Shown: in pieces, positions 17,263 through 26,941 of the stretch
Layout: the number at the start of each line of letters is the position of its first letter
How positions within the stretch are numbered: the stretch's first letter is position 1
Origin: an uncultured Eubacteriales bacterium
GTDB lineage: Bacteria > Bacillota > Clostridia > Oscillospirales > Acutalibacteraceae
NCBI GenBank assembly: GCA_934462705.1
Contig: CAKSIH010000003.1
Coordinates: forward strand, 1 to 64,000
Length of the DNA stretch: 64,000 bases
Direction: 5' to 3'
Made by a program: the position numbers and the translations under genes
The notes under the pieces: generated by a model
The model's input: only the letters and a program-made list of their open reading frames with translations
Database searches by the model: none
What the model was told of the DNA's origin: nothing

Positions 17263-19281
17263 TTATCCCTGATTTTCACCAAAGTAATACGCGTCCATTA
17301 TATCTTTTGCTACATTTTTAGATATCATACCAGAGGCGCCATGCTCTACAACCACAGCTATAGCTATTTCAGGGTTTTCATACGGGCCGGCACACATAAA
17401 CGTCGTGTGGTCCGAACCATTATTCTGCGCAGTTCCCGTTTTAGCAAAGATTGGAATCGGATAACTGCTAAAGTTAGTGGCCGTACCACTTAAAACTACC
17501 TGCCTCATAGATTCTTTAACTATGTTAAGATTTTCCTCTGAAACGCCCGCTGTTTCAACAAGTTCCGGCTTTTCCGGATCATTTTCCCAAATTACATTTT
17601 CACGCTTATAATCTGTAACCTTGCGTATTAAATGCGGTCTGTATCTTTTTCCTCCATTTGCAATAGTAGCCATATATGTAGCTAATTGCAACGGCGAAAA
17701 TAAATTGTCAGATTGCCCTATTGCCGCTTTTATTGTTACCGGATTACTCCATACCGAGCCTATTTCCGCGCTGTGCTCAGGCCCCGCTAAAACCCCGGTT
17801 GTTTCGTTTAACTCTATCCCGGTCTTTACACCTAAACCAAATCTTTTAGAATATAAATTCATGTTGTTTATACCAAGTCTTCTCCCCGCCTCCGAGAAAA
17901 AACAGTTACATGACTTTGCCATGGCATATTTTAAATCTGCCATGCCATGCACACCCATACACTTGGTTGTGAAATTCGACAAACCAGGATAATAATAAAT
18001 ACCACTGCATCGAATTTTGTCAGCTGGTGTCAAAACACCTTCCTGCAAGGCCCCGCACGCAACCAGAGGCTTAAAAATAGACCCTGGAGCAAAAGATCCA
18101 TCAAAGGCTCTGTTAAAAAGCGGATTTTTTTTATCGTTTAGAAGACTGCTGTAATATCCCGGTTCGCCCAACTTTGAGGCGTCATATGTTGGGCACGTTG
18201 CTGCCGCTATAATTGAGAAATCTTTTACATTTAACACCACTACACCACCGGCAACGCAATCATGCTTACCTGCATTTTTTACATTTCGCGCAAGGGATTC
18301 CATTGCAACCCTTTGTATTCTCGAGTCAATTGTTAAAAATATAGTATGTCCAGGATTTGCATTTTTCGTTTTAATAACATTTAAAACTTTTCCATCTCGT
18401 GAAATCTCTATTTTACGTTCTCCGCCTTCTCCTCTTAGTTCCTGCTCAAATTTATACTCTATACCGGTCTTTCCAATTACATCTTCTATTGTATAACCCT
18501 TATTTTGCAAATTGTCATACTGCTCTTGCGACATCTTTCCTATCGTTCCTATTATGTGTGGGGCTATATCAGGATTCACAAGGTGACGTTTCGACGTTAA
18601 ACTTATTCTTATGCCACAGTTTTCCTGAAATTTTTCAGAAATTATAGAAACTAAATCCGGGCTTATGCCCTCAGCAAAAGTGCTGCATCCGTTCATTCCA
18701 CGGTAGTAACCGTTTGATTCCATATTATATTTTACACTAACAAGCTTCCTTTGCGTATTTTTATCATACTTTTCGCACTTATATCTCTCTACAAGCTTCT
18801 TCATGCAGTCTTCAGCTGTTGTATATTCATTCACATTCAAGCGATCTTTACCTTTTAACGCCTTTATTTCCTTCTCTTTATCCGGTAAAAATTCATATTC
18901 TCCTTTTTTGTTTATCACTATTGGCAACTCATCAATCCAGGGTTCTCCTTTTTTTTCCATTAAATCTATAAGCTCCAATATAATCTCATTTTCTCTGTCC
19001 TCTGGCATTGTAAATCGCTCAAAGACTATTGCATACCCTGTCTCATTTTCCGCAAACGATACACCGTTTACATCAACTATTTCTCCTCTTAAGGCTTCTG
19101 TCTTTGTTATCGATAAATTATTCCTGTTTGCGCGTTCCCTGTACTCTCCGCTATTTATAAGCTGCCAATCTACAAGCCTTGTTATGTAGCTTATTAAAAT
19201 AAACGCCACCAACACAAGGCAAAACGCATATCTTATCTGTCCCTTATTTTTAATTGTTAATTTTCCTTTAAACACCGTCAA
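17263..19281 (-). CDS. mrdA: Penicillin-binding protein 2 (elongation transpeptidase)
   Basis: Class B penicillin-binding protein that cross-links peptidoglycan with the elongasome. It is 672 aa: a cytoplasmic start, one membrane helix (about 17-38), a dimerisation/pedestal domain, and a C-terminal transpeptidase. The active-site motifs are SIFK (about residue 400, nucleophile Ser), SCN (about 458) and KTGTA (about 613). The TTG start directly follows the mreD stop, with GAGGGG formed by mreD's last codons. Its place in mreB-mreC-mreD-PBP2 supports the elongation role. Confidence 0.94.
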   Translation of the reverse strand: MTVFKGKLTIKNKGQIRYAFCLVLVAFILISYITRLVDWQLINSGEYRERANRNNLSITKTEALRGEIVDVNGVSFAENETGYAIVFERFTMPEDRENEIILELIDLMEKKGEPWIDELPIVINKKGEYEFLPDKEKEIKALKGKDRLNVNEYTTAEDCMKKLVERYKCEKYDKNTQRKLVSVKYNMESNGYYRGMNGCSTFAEGISPDLVSIISEKFQENCGIRISLTSKRHLVNPDIAPHIIGTIGKMSQEQYDNLQNKGYTIEDVIGKTGIEYKFEQELRGEGGERKIEISRDGKVLNVIKTKNANPGHTIFLTIDSRIQRVAMESLARNVKNAGKHDCVAGGVVVLNVKDFSIIAAATCPTYDASKLGEPGYYSSLLNDKKNPLFNRAFDGSFAPGSIFKPLVACGALQEGVLTPADKIRCSGIYYYPGLSNFTTKCMGVHGMADLKYAMAKSCNCFFSEAGRRLGINNMNLYSKRFGLGVKTGIELNETTGVLAGPEHSAEIGSVWSNPVTIKAAIGQSDNLFSPLQLATYMATIANGGKRYRPHLIRKVTDYKRENVIWENDPEKPELVETAGVSEENLNIVKESMRQVVLSGTATNFSSYPIPIFAKTGTAQNNGSDHTTFMCAGPYENPEIAIAVVVEHGASGMISKNVAKDIMDAYYFGENQG

Positions 19282-19797
19282 TTATTCCCCTCTTCTTATG
19301 TTTATTGCAAGCGCTCTGTTAAAAAAATAAACTAAAGGTGCCACTAAAAATGTATATAGCATTCCTATAAGATAGTAACTTGTAAACGCATATACAGCTT
19401 CCGGAAAGCCTTTACTTACAAACATCACAAGGAAATATAAAGAGTAAACTATGAAAATAGACAAAAAGCACCCTATAATTGCATTAAAAAAATTCACCGT
19501 TTCAATTATATATCTTGCTGATATCCCCAGAATATACGCAACTAATGCTACAACTACAGTGTAAAAACCAATTTTTCCACTTGATGATATATCTAATAGC
19601 ACACCTGAAAAAAATCCAAACATCAGTGCCGGATTTTCTCCTTCAAACACTGCTATTATAAACACCACTGGCAACACAAGTATTGGTTTTGCACCGTTTA
19701 CTCCCGGAATAAAATTGGGAATTTGCTCTATTACATAAAGAACTAATATTTCTATAAAATAAGCTAAATATCTTACATATTTATACACTGAACCCAT
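19282..19797 (-). CDS. mreD: Rod shape-determining protein MreD
   Basis: 171 aa with about five membrane segments. MreD is the membrane scaffold of the elongasome, linking MreC and MreB to the PBP2/RodA machinery. The sequence is hydrophobic and poorly conserved as usual; a Gly-Phe-Phe-Ser-Gly-Val-Leu-Leu-Asp motif is recognisable near residue 65. RBS GGGAGAG precedes the ATG. The assignment leans on position between mreC and PBP2. Confidence 0.9.
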   Translation of the reverse strand: MGSVYKYVRYLAYFIEILVLYVIEQIPNFIPGVNGAKPILVLPVVFIIAVFEGENPALMFGFFSGVLLDISSSGKIGFYTVVVALVAYILGISARYIIETVNFFNAIIGCFLSIFIVYSLYFLVMFVSKGFPEAVYAFTSYYLIGMLYTFLVAPLVYFFNRALAINIRRGE

Positions 19798-19822
19798 TTT
19801 TCTCTCCCTGCCTTAAGTGTAA

Positions 19823-20692
19823 TTATTTCTTTGGCACCGGTCTTGATATTACTATATCACCTTTTCCCTCAAATTTTGTTACAATAAACACATCCATTAC
19901 TGTTTTTATGTCATCGAGCGGCTCAACAACTGCAAAAAACGATGAATCAAAGTCATCATGCGATATTTCCTTAACTTTTCCAATTGGTAAATCCTTTGGA
20001 CATATTCCACCAAGTCCCGTTGTCACAACAAGATTATCTATTTCTATGTTATTTTGTGCTGATAAGTACATCATTCCGGTTAAACCGTCTGCGGCAAGCT
20101 TGGCATCCCCACTTATAACACCGCTATCATTGCTTTCTTTTGTAACAACACCAAATTTTACATCGCTTGATAAAACTGTCTTTACAGTACATGAATTCGC
20201 GGTTACAGTTGCAACCCTACCTATCAGGCCGTTTTGCGTTATTACAGCATCGTTTACACATACACCATCATTTTTTCCCTTGTCAAGCGTAAACCCGTAA
20301 AAAATATCGTTAGGGTCCCTTGATACCACCAGCGCCGGCATAAAATTTAAACTTTTATTTTGCTTTTTAAAGTCATAGAACTTTAAGTATTGGGCATTTT
20401 CCCTCTTTACATTATAGTAATCTATTAAAACTGTGCGCATTCTTCTTACTTCGCCCTTTAGCTTAGATATCTCTTCTTCGTATTCCTGCGCTGTTTTTTC
20501 GCTACCCGGTAAAAAATCCCTAGCATTGCCCGTTATTTTGTTAATAACCTGCTGCATCGGAACTATTACTGCATCTAAACATGAAGGAACAAAAAAAGCT
20601 CCGGGAGTAAAAATCAAAATAGATGTACCCCCAATTATAAGTAAAAAAGCAAGTAAACATTTTGCTAAATTGCTCCTTAAAAAATTCTTCAT
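19823..20692 (-). CDS. mreC: Rod shape-determining protein MreC
   Basis: 289 aa from the ATG at 20692, picked because GGAGGG lies a few bases upstream. It has a short cytoplasmic tail, one membrane helix (about 10-30), a coiled coil (about 65-100) and an extracytoplasmic double-barrel domain. Conserved stretches include a D-x-GK-x-x-G segment (LDKGKNDGV) and VVTTGLGGICPKDLPIG. It organises PBP2 along the sidewall. Confidence 0.94.
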   Translation of the reverse strand: MKNFLRSNLAKCLLAFLLIIGGTSILIFTPGAFFVPSCLDAVIVPMQQVINKITGNARDFLPGSEKTAQEYEEEISKLKGEVRRMRTVLIDYYNVKRENAQYLKFYDFKKQNKSLNFMPALVVSRDPNDIFYGFTLDKGKNDGVCVNDAVITQNGLIGRVATVTANSCTVKTVLSSDVKFGVVTKESNDSGVISGDAKLAADGLTGMMYLSAQNNIEIDNLVVTTGLGGICPKDLPIGKVKEISHDDFDSSFFAVVEPLDDIKTVMDVFIVTKFEGKGDIVISRPVPKK

Positions 20693-20735
20693 ATTATCCC
20701 TCCACGATTTAACCATACTGACTGTAAAGTCAAAG

Positions 20736-20788
20736 TTGCCCCGAACACAAAAACTCACCTAACATTTAGTGAATGCAGCTCGGGGCAA
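20736..20788 (-). promoter_or_regulatory. Hairpin between mreB and mreC
   Basis: TTGCCCCGA (20736-20744) pairs perfectly with TCGGGGCAA (20780-20788). The 35-nt loop contains a smaller TCAC/GTGA pairing. It starts about 20 nt past the mreB stop and has only a poor T run, so it looks like an attenuator or RNA-stability element that sets the MreB to MreC ratio. That role is inference. Confidence 0.55.
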
Positions 20789-20809
20789 ACATTTAATTGC
20801 AATTTTAAT

Positions 20810-21820
20810 CTATTTCTTTCTTGATTTATAATAATCCTTTGGCAATGACAATTCAAGCCTTTTTCCTGTTCCATCAACAACACAATCAAGTGGATTTTCT
20901 GCAACATGAACTATCATTTTTGTCTCTTGAGATACCAATCTATCGAGCCCTCTCAAAAGTGCCCCTCCACCTGTCAGCATTATTCCATGGTCTATTATAT
21001 CCGCAGCAAGCTCCGGCGGAGTACTCTCAAGAGTTCCTTTTATAGCATCTACTATGGTGTTAAGTGACTCTGTCAATGCCTCTCTTACTTCCTCCGAGCT
21101 AATTTCTATGTTCTTTGGTAAGCCGTCAATTAAATTCCGCCCTTTTATATCCATAGAAGTTTCGCCTTCATAAGGGAATGCAGACCCAATTTGAATCTTG
21201 ATATTTTCCGCCGTTCTTTCACCTATTAGAAGATTATATTTCTTTTTAATGTAATAAACAATAGCCTCATCAAATTTATTGCCGGCAACTCTAACTGACT
21301 GTGATGTCACAATATCTCCAAGGGAAATAACTGCAACCTCTGAGGTTCCGCCACCAATATCCACAACCATGCTTCCTGTCGGCTCGGACACCGGAAGACC
21401 TGCACCAATTGCTGCCGCCATTGGTTCTTGTATGAGTTCCACATCTCTTGCGCCTGCTTGCCTCGTGGCATCTTCAACCGCTCTTTTTTCAACCTCAGTT
21501 ACACCCGATGGTATGCATACAACCACCTTGGGCCTTTTACTGAAAAGTCCTGTTTTTATGCTCTTTTTTATAAAATATTTAAGCATTGTAGCCGTCACAT
21601 CAAAATTAGCTATCACGCCGTCTTTGAGTGGTCTTACCGCAACAATAGACCCTGGCGTTCTTCCTATCATATCCTTTGCCTGTAAGCCAACTGCTAAAAC
21701 AGTGTCTGTATTTATATCCACTGCAACAACAGACGGTTCTCTCATGATTATTCCTTTATTTTTCATAAAAATAAGCGTATTTGCAGTACCCAAGTCTATT
21801 CCTATATCCCGTGAAAACAT
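20810..21820 (-). CDS. mreB: Rod shape-determining actin MreB
   Basis: Bacterial actin that forms membrane-bound filaments guiding sidewall synthesis. The 336 aa have the actin-fold nucleotide motifs: [11 protein letters not shown] (phosphate 1), [14 protein letters not shown] (about 156-169, phosphate 2) and [12 protein letters not shown] (about 287-298, adenosine). Its position ahead of mreC favours MreB over the paralogues Mbl and MreBH. Promoter at 21886-21914; RBS AAAGGGGAAAA. Confidence 0.96.
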   Translation of the reverse strand: MFSRDIGIDLGTANTLIFMKNKGIIMREPSVVAVDINTDTVLAVGLQAKDMIGRTPGSIVAVRPLKDGVIANFDVTATMLKYFIKKSIKTGLFSKRPKVVVCIPSGVTEVEKRAVEDATRQAGARDVELIQEPMAAAIGAGLPVSEPTGSMVVDIGGGTSEVAVISLGDIVTSQSVRVAGNKFDEAIVYYIKKKYNLLIGERTAENIKIQIGSAFPYEGETSMDIKGRNLIDGLPKNIEISSEEVREALTESLNTIVDAIKGTLESTPPELAADIIDHGIMLTGGGALLRGLDRLVSQETKMIVHVAENPLDCVVDGTGKRLELSLPKDYYKSRKK

Positions 21821-21885
21821 TTAAATAATTTTCCCCTTTCAGCTCTCAACTGTCATTTTTGTTTCGTCTATTATATTCATATTTA

Positions 21886-21914
21886 ATTATACTATTTACT
21901 GGAGATTTTCTCAA
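21886..21914 (-). promoter_or_regulatory. Promoter of mreBCD-PBP2
   Basis: On the minus strand TTGAGA (21909-21914), 17 bp, a perfect TATAAT (21886-21891), 66 bp before the mreB ATG. Confidence 0.7.
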
Positions 21915-21971
21915 TAACAATTAAAGCAAAATTTTTTATTTGTATATAAATTTAAAAATTTTAAAAGTTTT

Positions 21972-22436
21972 TTATTTTTTATAAGCATTTTTCCCTGTGG
22001 ATCCAAATCCGCCTTCTCCTCGACTTGTCTCCTCCAGCGAATTTACTTCTACCAAATTCATATTTAGAACCGGCATAAAAACAAGCTGGGCAATTCTATC
22101 ACCATTTCTTATTTTGTAGTCTTCAGTCCCAAGGTTTATAATGCCAACCTTTATCTCGCCCCTATAATCACTGTCCACCACACCAACTGAATTCGCAAGT
22201 GTTATTCCATGTTTAGTGGCAAGACCGCTTCTTGCGAAAATAAATGCTCCCATATCGAAGCTTGGCATTGCAATTGCAATGCCAGTGGGAATCATCTTTA
22301 TTTCACCGCATTTTACCGTAATGTCATCATCTATGCACGCACATAAGTCCATTCCTGCCGACCCGCTCGTTGCTCTTTTTGGCACAATTGCATGTTTATT
22401 TTTTTTCAATATCATTATATTATTTCCCAAATTCAA
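21972..22436 (-). CDS. dut: dUTP diphosphatase
   Basis: Hydrolyses dUTP to dUMP, keeping uracil out of DNA and feeding dTMP synthesis. The trimeric-type family motifs are in order: SGSAGMDLCA (motif 1), ARSGLATKHGI (2), GVVDSDYRGEI (3), RIAQLVF (4) and RGEGGFGSTG (5). The TTG at 22436 has AAAGGTGAT 5 bp upstream; an ATG at 22415 is an alternative that shortens it by 7 residues. Confidence 0.96.
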   Translation of the reverse strand: MNLGNNIMILKKNKHAIVPKRATSGSAGMDLCACIDDDITVKCGEIKMIPTGIAIAMPSFDMGAFIFARSGLATKHGITLANSVGVVDSDYRGEIKVGIINLGTEDYKIRNGDRIAQLVFMPVLNMNLVEVNSLEETSRGEGGFGSTGKNAYKK

Positions 22437-22486
22437 ACTAAATCACCTTTTAACATATATTAACACTTTTTCACTTTTTCAACCGT

Positions 22487-24550
22487 TTAATCCACCGTTT
22501 TGTTGTATAGTCCCCTTGTAAAGCCCTTTTTACGGTTAGTAAGGCTGTTGAAAGAATAAACTTTTTCAACATTTTCAACCAAGTTTTCAACAGTGAACCT
22601 CAAAACCATAAAATCTATGCCTTTTATTTCCTGACATTTATCCATAATATTTAGCGGCACTGAATTCAAAATTTCAGTGCAATTACCATCACATACAAAA
22701 GGAAACTTTATCCCTTTTCTGTCAGTTAAAAATCGTATTCCAGAACAGTCATCGCATGTGTTCGAAATGCTTCTGTAGGGGCAATTTCGTGTAAGCATTA
22801 GCGGCAAATATCCATATCCTATTATCCCCCTTTTTATACTCAACCCCATTTTTTGTATTTTGTCAAAAGAAGTTTCAAATGATAATTCCACATCTGAAAG
22901 CCCAGCTTTCTGCATGGCTTCCAATGCAAATGTATTTGTTACGTTTAGCGAAAATCCACCATGCACTTTAAAGCCTTGATTTAATGCCATGTATACCGCT
23001 CCAATGTTTCCTGCCCATACTTCATTTATGCCAAATGTTTTAATTTCATTTAATTTTTGTTTTATAAAGTTTTCGTGCGAAAACATTGCTCGCGGAATTT
23101 CTGGAACCACATTTATTTTATTGTTCAAAAGCCTTTCATACTCACTCATTGGTGCAGATAACGGTATATAAACTATTTCGTATTTAGAAAATTCCTTAGG
23201 TATTTTTGTGTGCGGAATCCTGGCCCTCAATTTTAATTCTTTACTGCAAATATGGGGCGCTACATTAAAATTATTAAAATCTTTTACATCAATATTATCT
23301 TTATGACCAATCACTTCGGCCAGCCCTGCAAGCGCATCTCTTCTTAACTTGTTTAAACTTGACACTGGCACCGTTACACCTTCATCTATTTGGCAGTTAA
23401 GCGTCCTACAAAAAAATTGTGTCCCCCCGGTTTTTCTCAAACTAGCCTCACATTTTTCCGGGGTTAACGGCGCACCTCCGGTTTTTGCAGTGCTTCCTAG
23501 CTTAGCCGTAAAAAAGTTATTATCATCATCATTTACTGTTAAAATAAGCGGTTTATTTTCACTTATATAAATATTAAAATCCACTGGAATAACTGAATTT
23601 TCCTCTTTATAGAGTTTATGCATTTTTGCAAATATTTTACTCGTAGCTGCAATCACATTTTCTTTTTTTCTAAACCCGAACATAGATTTACCTCTTTTTT
23701 CTGTAAAATAACCATTGGTAAATCCTGATCTTGAAAATATATTTTCTAAATTCTTAAATAAATCTTTATCTGCATATCCTTTATCCAAAACCTGCCTACA
23801 GGTGGCCACTGCAGCTGCAACGTACTCTGGCCGTTTCATTCTCCCCTCTATTTTCGCCGATGTAACACCTATTTTTTCAAGCTCGTTTAAATTTTCTATT
23901 ATAGACAAATCTTTTAAACTTAAACTATGACAGTTTTTTTCCCCTGCAGAAAAAGGCAACCTACATGGTTGCGCGCATGAACCTCTATTTCCACTTCTGC
24001 CACCTAAAATAGAGCTAAAATAGCACTGACCTGATACCGACATACACAACGCGCCATGCACAAAAACCTCCAGCTCAACCGGGCATAATTTTTTAATCTC
24101 TTTTATTTCATCTTTAGAAAGCTCTCTTGCCAAAACAACTCTTGAAAAACCCGCCTCATATAGTGCCTTCGCACCCGATGCTGTATGAATCGACATCTGT
24201 GTTGATGCATGAATGGGCAGGTCTTTCACATATTCTTTTATAAGAGACGCTAACCCTAAATCCTGTACTATTACTGCATCTACCGGCAAGGAAGCTAGGT
24301 ATCTTATAAACTTCATAACATTTAATATTTCATTATCGAAAATTACCGTATTCACTGTAACATACACTTTTATTTTTCTTTCATGGCAATATTTTACGGT
24401 TGATTTTAATTCCTCATAATTAAAATTTCGAGCGTTTGTTCTAGCGCTAAACTGCCTACCACCAAGATATATCGCGTTGGCGCCACATCTCACCGCTGCC
24501 AGCATGGAATCATATGACCCTGCTGGCGCCAGCACCTCAAGATTTTTCAT
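22487..24550 (-). CDS. U32 family peptidase / RNA hydroxylase-type protein
   Basis: 687 aa. The N-terminal half is the U32 fold (EVLAPAGSYDSMLAAV at the start; ELEVFVHGALC...SGQCYFSS and GGRSGNRGSCAQPCR carry the U32 signature and cysteines, about 160-195). A middle domain of DUF3656 type and a second, U32-like C-terminal half with CPYRS...C-x2-C follow. U32 proteins of this kind (RlhA, TrhP) are now linked to prephenate-dependent hydroxylation of rRNA or tRNA rather than proteolysis; which RNA is modified here is unknown. It lies 11 bp after the zapA-like gene, a common clostridial pairing. Confidence 0.9.
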   Translation of the reverse strand: MKNLEVLAPAGSYDSMLAAVRCGANAIYLGGRQFSARTNARNFNYEELKSTVKYCHERKIKVYVTVNTVIFDNEILNVMKFIRYLASLPVDAVIVQDLGLASLIKEYVKDLPIHASTQMSIHTASGAKALYEAGFSRVVLARELSKDEIKEIKKLCPVELEVFVHGALCMSVSGQCYFSSILGGRSGNRGSCAQPCRLPFSAGEKNCHSLSLKDLSIIENLNELEKIGVTSAKIEGRMKRPEYVAAAVATCRQVLDKGYADKDLFKNLENIFSRSGFTNGYFTEKRGKSMFGFRKKENVIAATSKIFAKMHKLYKEENSVIPVDFNIYISENKPLILTVNDDDNNFFTAKLGSTAKTGGAPLTPEKCEASLRKTGGTQFFCRTLNCQIDEGVTVPVSSLNKLRRDALAGLAEVIGHKDNIDVKDFNNFNVAPHICSKELKLRARIPHTKIPKEFSKYEIVYIPLSAPMSEYERLLNNKINVVPEIPRAMFSHENFIKQKLNEIKTFGINEVWAGNIGAVYMALNQGFKVHGGFSLNVTNTFALEAMQKAGLSDVELSFETSFDKIQKMGLSIKRGIIGYGYLPLMLTRNCPYRSISNTCDDCSGIRFLTDRKGIKFPFVCDGNCTEILNSVPLNIMDKCQEIKGIDFMVLRFTVENLVENVEKVYSFNSLTNRKKGFTRGLYNKTVD

Positions 24551-24561
24551 TTTTCCTTCTC

Positions 24562-26214
24562 CTAATTAAAATAGTTGATCATATCTTCATCTGCAACTTC
24601 CTCTTTCATCTGTGAAAACGTAATTACCTCCTGTTGCAGTTTACTCTCGCGAGCCTCTCTTTCCTGCTCCTTCATTGCCTTATATGCCTTGAGCTCTCTT
24701 ATTTCTACTTCATATTCGTCTAAAATTTTGCAATATGACTCTATCTCTTTTTTCATATTCTCAAATATCCTAATATTTTTTTCTATCTGTTTTTCTTTTT
24801 CCGCTTTTACTATTTCAAAATTGTTTTGTGATTTCTGCAACTCTTTAGTCTTTTCATCTATCTGCATCTCAAGCTCTGACTCTCTAATTCTAAAATTCTG
24901 TTGCTGTTCTTGTAGCTTCAGCTCAAGGTTTTTTTTCTGTAAGTCAAATTCGCTTTGTTGTTTTTCTATTTCTCGCCCCAGCTCTTGTTCTTTGCTCCTT
25001 TGCTTACCCTCCAGCTCCCTTATCTTTTCCTCTTGCTCCTTCTTTAGCTTTTCAACATTACCCTGATGTTCCTGCTCTTGCTTTTGTAACTCCTGCGTCT
25101 GCCTTTCACTTAGACTTTTTATTTGATTATCATAGTCGCATCTACTTGCCTCAAGTTGCTTTTTCAAACTTGATATTTCTCGCTCCAACTCTTGTTCTTT
25201 GCTTTTTTGCTTGCCCTCCAGCCCCCTTATCTTTTCCTCTTGCTCCTTCTTTAGCTTTTCAACTTTACCCTGATGTTCCTGTTCTCGCTTTTTTATCTCT
25301 TGTATATACTTCTCTTCCAATTTATTAATTTCCTTTTTATTTTGGTTCTGTATCTCTGTTATTTTTTGGTCCTTTTCAGCAACCAATTTATCAAAACTTA
25401 ATGTTTGCACCCTAAATTTTTCTTCCCATTTTTCCTCTTCTACTTTATGTTGTTTTGATAGCTCACTAAGTTTATCTTCATATTTATCTTTTTGATTCTG
25501 TTGCAATTCCTCAAGTCTATTTCTCTCAAATTGCAATTTGTTTTCATAGTCTTCCCTCATATCCTGCAAATCATTGTCTTTTTGTTTTATCTTTTCTTCA
25601 TAGTCACTCTCTTGAATATGCAACTTCTCATCTTTTCGTATAATTAAATCCTCATATTCCTTTTCTTTTTCTCCCAGTTGTTTCTTATAATTTTCTTTTA
25701 TTTGCTGTCTTTCATTATCAAAAAGATTCCTCTGTTCCTTTAGCCTTTCCTCACAATCCTCCCGCATGTACTCCAAATCATCCAGATTTTGCCGAATTTT
25801 TTTTTCATAATCTGAACTCTGTAAATGTAATGTCTCTTCTTTCTTTTTTAATTCTTCTTCATACCCACGTTTTTGCTCAGCCATCTTCTTTTCATGCTCT
25901 ATTTTCTGCGCTTCTATCTCTCTCCTAAATACCTTTTCCTGTTCTTTTGACTTATTTATTAAAAAACTCTCACGATCCTTCATTTTGTGGTTCAATTCGT
26001 TTAACTTCTCATTGCATTTACTTTCCATATCACAAAAATCAAGCGATGTTAAAACTGCTGCCATTGTTACTGATATCTTGCTATTATTTTCCAAGTTTTC
26101 ACTGATTTTGTTACTTACCTTTTCACCTATGCTTTTAATATAATCTTCATTATCCTCTGAAATAATTACGTAGTCTGAGCCACAAATGTTAAGCTTGACC
26201 CTCTTTTTTTCCAT
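24562..26214 (-). CDS. zapA: ZapA-domain protein with a long coiled coil
   Basis: Residues 1 to about 85 are a ZapA domain (KKRVKLNICGSDYVI at the start, a stretch KVSNKISEN, then the SVTMAAVLTSLDF helix). ZapA is a small FtsZ-ring bundling protein, normally about 90-100 aa. Here about 450 further residues of uninterrupted Glu/Lys/Gln coiled coil follow, making 550 aa. The coil has internal repeats at an exact 69-residue period: LHLQSSDYEKKI (129) and LHIQESDYEEKI (198); EQEHQGKVEKL (311) and EQEHQGNVEKL (380). The ATG at 26214 is chosen for AAAGGGAG and ZapA homology; an upstream in-frame start at 26352 lies beyond the promoter. Co-oriented with the U32 gene, as in relatives. Confidence 0.85.
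   Translation of the reverse strand: MEKKRVKLNICGSDYVIISEDNEDYIKSIGEKVSNKISENLENNSKISVTMAAVLTSLDFCDMESKCNEKLNELNHKMKDRESFLINKSKEQEKVFRREIEAQKIEHEKKMAEQKRGYEEELKKKEETLHLQSSDYEKKIRQNLDDLEYMREDCEERLKEQRNLFDNERQQIKENYKKQLGEKEKEYEDLIIRKDEKLHIQESDYEEKIKQKDNDLQDMREDYENKLQFERNRLEELQQNQKDKYEDKLSELSKQHKVEEEKWEEKFRVQTLSFDKLVAEKDQKITEIQNQNKKEINKLEEKYIQEIKKREQEHQGKVEKLKKEQEEKIRGLEGKQKSKEQELEREISSLKKQLEASRCDYDNQIKSLSERQTQELQKQEQEHQGNVEKLKKEQEEKIRELEGKQRSKEQELGREIEKQQSEFDLQKKNLELKLQEQQQNFRIRESELEMQIDEKTKELQKSQNNFEIVKAEKEKQIEKNIRIFENMKKEIESYCKILDEYEVEIRELKAYKAMKEQEREARESKLQQEVITFSQMKEEVADEDMINYFN
24971..25292. repeat. Direct repeat inside the coiled-coil gene
   Basis: About 115 bp at 24971-25085 recurs at 25178-25292, 207 bp (69 codons) apart, with roughly 90% identity by eye. 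Both encode the EQEHQG...KSKEQEL unit. A second, older pair with the same 69-codon spacing lies further toward the gene's 5' end. Confidence 0.75.
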
Positions 26215-26247
26215 AAATACAACTCCCTTTAGAACAATTATATTTAA

Positions 26248-26276
26248 AATATAGCATAAATTTTTTCTTAAATCAA
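26248..26276 (-). promoter_or_regulatory. Promoter of zapA-U32
   Basis: On the minus strand TTGATT (26271-26276), 17 bp, TATATT (26248-26253), 34 bp before the ATG at 26214. Confidence 0.6.
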
Positions 26277-26341
26277 TCTTACCAAGCTGCGCCGGCGGAA
26301 GTGAACCTTTAGGTTCGCGGAAGTCGGCATTTTTATAAAGT

Positions 26342-26376
26342 AAAAAAGGCACTACTTCTTTAGTAGTTGCCTTTTT
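26342..26376 (-). terminator. Terminator of nrdDG
   Basis: On the minus strand GGCAACTAC and GTAGTGCC pair (one bulge) around TAAAGAA, extended by A/T pairs and ending in a run of six T. It begins right at the nrdG stop codon. Confidence 0.85.
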
Positions 26377-26377
26377 A

Positions 26378-26884
26378 CTAAATTACCTTTTCTATTGCTT
26401 TTTTATTCGCTAAAGATTCTTTTACATCCAGTATTCTCTGATTTTCAGAACCCCTAAACTTTAATATCAAGTTTCTTTTTTTCTGCTCATACGGCCCGTC
26501 TATCAATATATCCGTGTTCTCAAGTAAATCCTTCCATCCAGGTTCTTTATCAAAACCCTTTATTAAATCTTCAAATTTATAGCCTGTATATGTAACTATA
26601 TTAAGGCCCAAATTTCTTACAAGTTTTGCAAGGCAAGCAAATTGCCTCGCTTGCAAAAACGGCTCCCCACCTGAAAAAGTAACACCCATTAATAATGGAT
26701 TTTTCTTTATGTCTTTTATAATATCCTCAATATCATATTCTTTCCCGCCATTTAAATCATGTGTCTGTGGGTTGTGGCACCCCTTGCAAAAATGATTACA
26801 GCCTTGAGAAAACACTGTATATCTTATCCCAGGACCGTCCACTATAGATTCCGGGATTATCCCTGATATTTTTATCTTATTCAT
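26378..26884 (-). CDS. nrdG: Anaerobic ribonucleotide reductase activase
   Basis: Radical SAM enzyme that installs the glycyl radical on NrdD. It is 168 aa with the cluster motif C-NHF-C-KG-C (C-x3-C-x2-C) near residue 30, preceded by [13 protein letters not shown], followed by [12 protein letters not shown] and [11 protein letters not shown]. It lies downstream of nrdD, separated by a 149-bp gap that holds a four-way-junction element. Confidence 0.96.
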   Translation of the reverse strand: MNKIKISGIIPESIVDGPGIRYTVFSQGCNHFCKGCHNPQTHDLNGGKEYDIEDIIKDIKKNPLLMGVTFSGGEPFLQARQFACLAKLVRNLGLNIVTYTGYKFEDLIKGFDKEPGWKDLLENTDILIDGPYEQKKRNLILKFRGSENQRILDVKESLANKKAIEKVI

Positions 26885-26941
26885 AATCCTATTCCTTCAT
26901 CGCCTTTATGAATTGTTAACAAGGTAAACCTCAGCCACGGA

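Noticed and set aside
21279..21824. 181-residue plus-strand open frame opposite mreB
   Set aside because: Fully inside a conserved gene on the other strand, with no RBS or family resemblance.
24575..25066. 163-residue open frame on the plus strand, Ser/Cys/Phe-rich
   Set aside because: It is the antisense shadow of the Glu/Lys-rich coiled-coil gene; composition is what the complement of such codons gives, and there is no RBS.
26215..26352. 46-residue N-terminal extension of the ZapA coiled-coil protein
   Set aside because: It runs through the promoter and the nrdG terminator region; the RBS and ZapA homology start at 26214.
26625..26665. Imperfect palindrome inside nrdG (TTGCAAG...CTTGCAA)
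   Set aside because: It lies within well-conserved coding sequence, has none of the four-way architecture and is probably chance.
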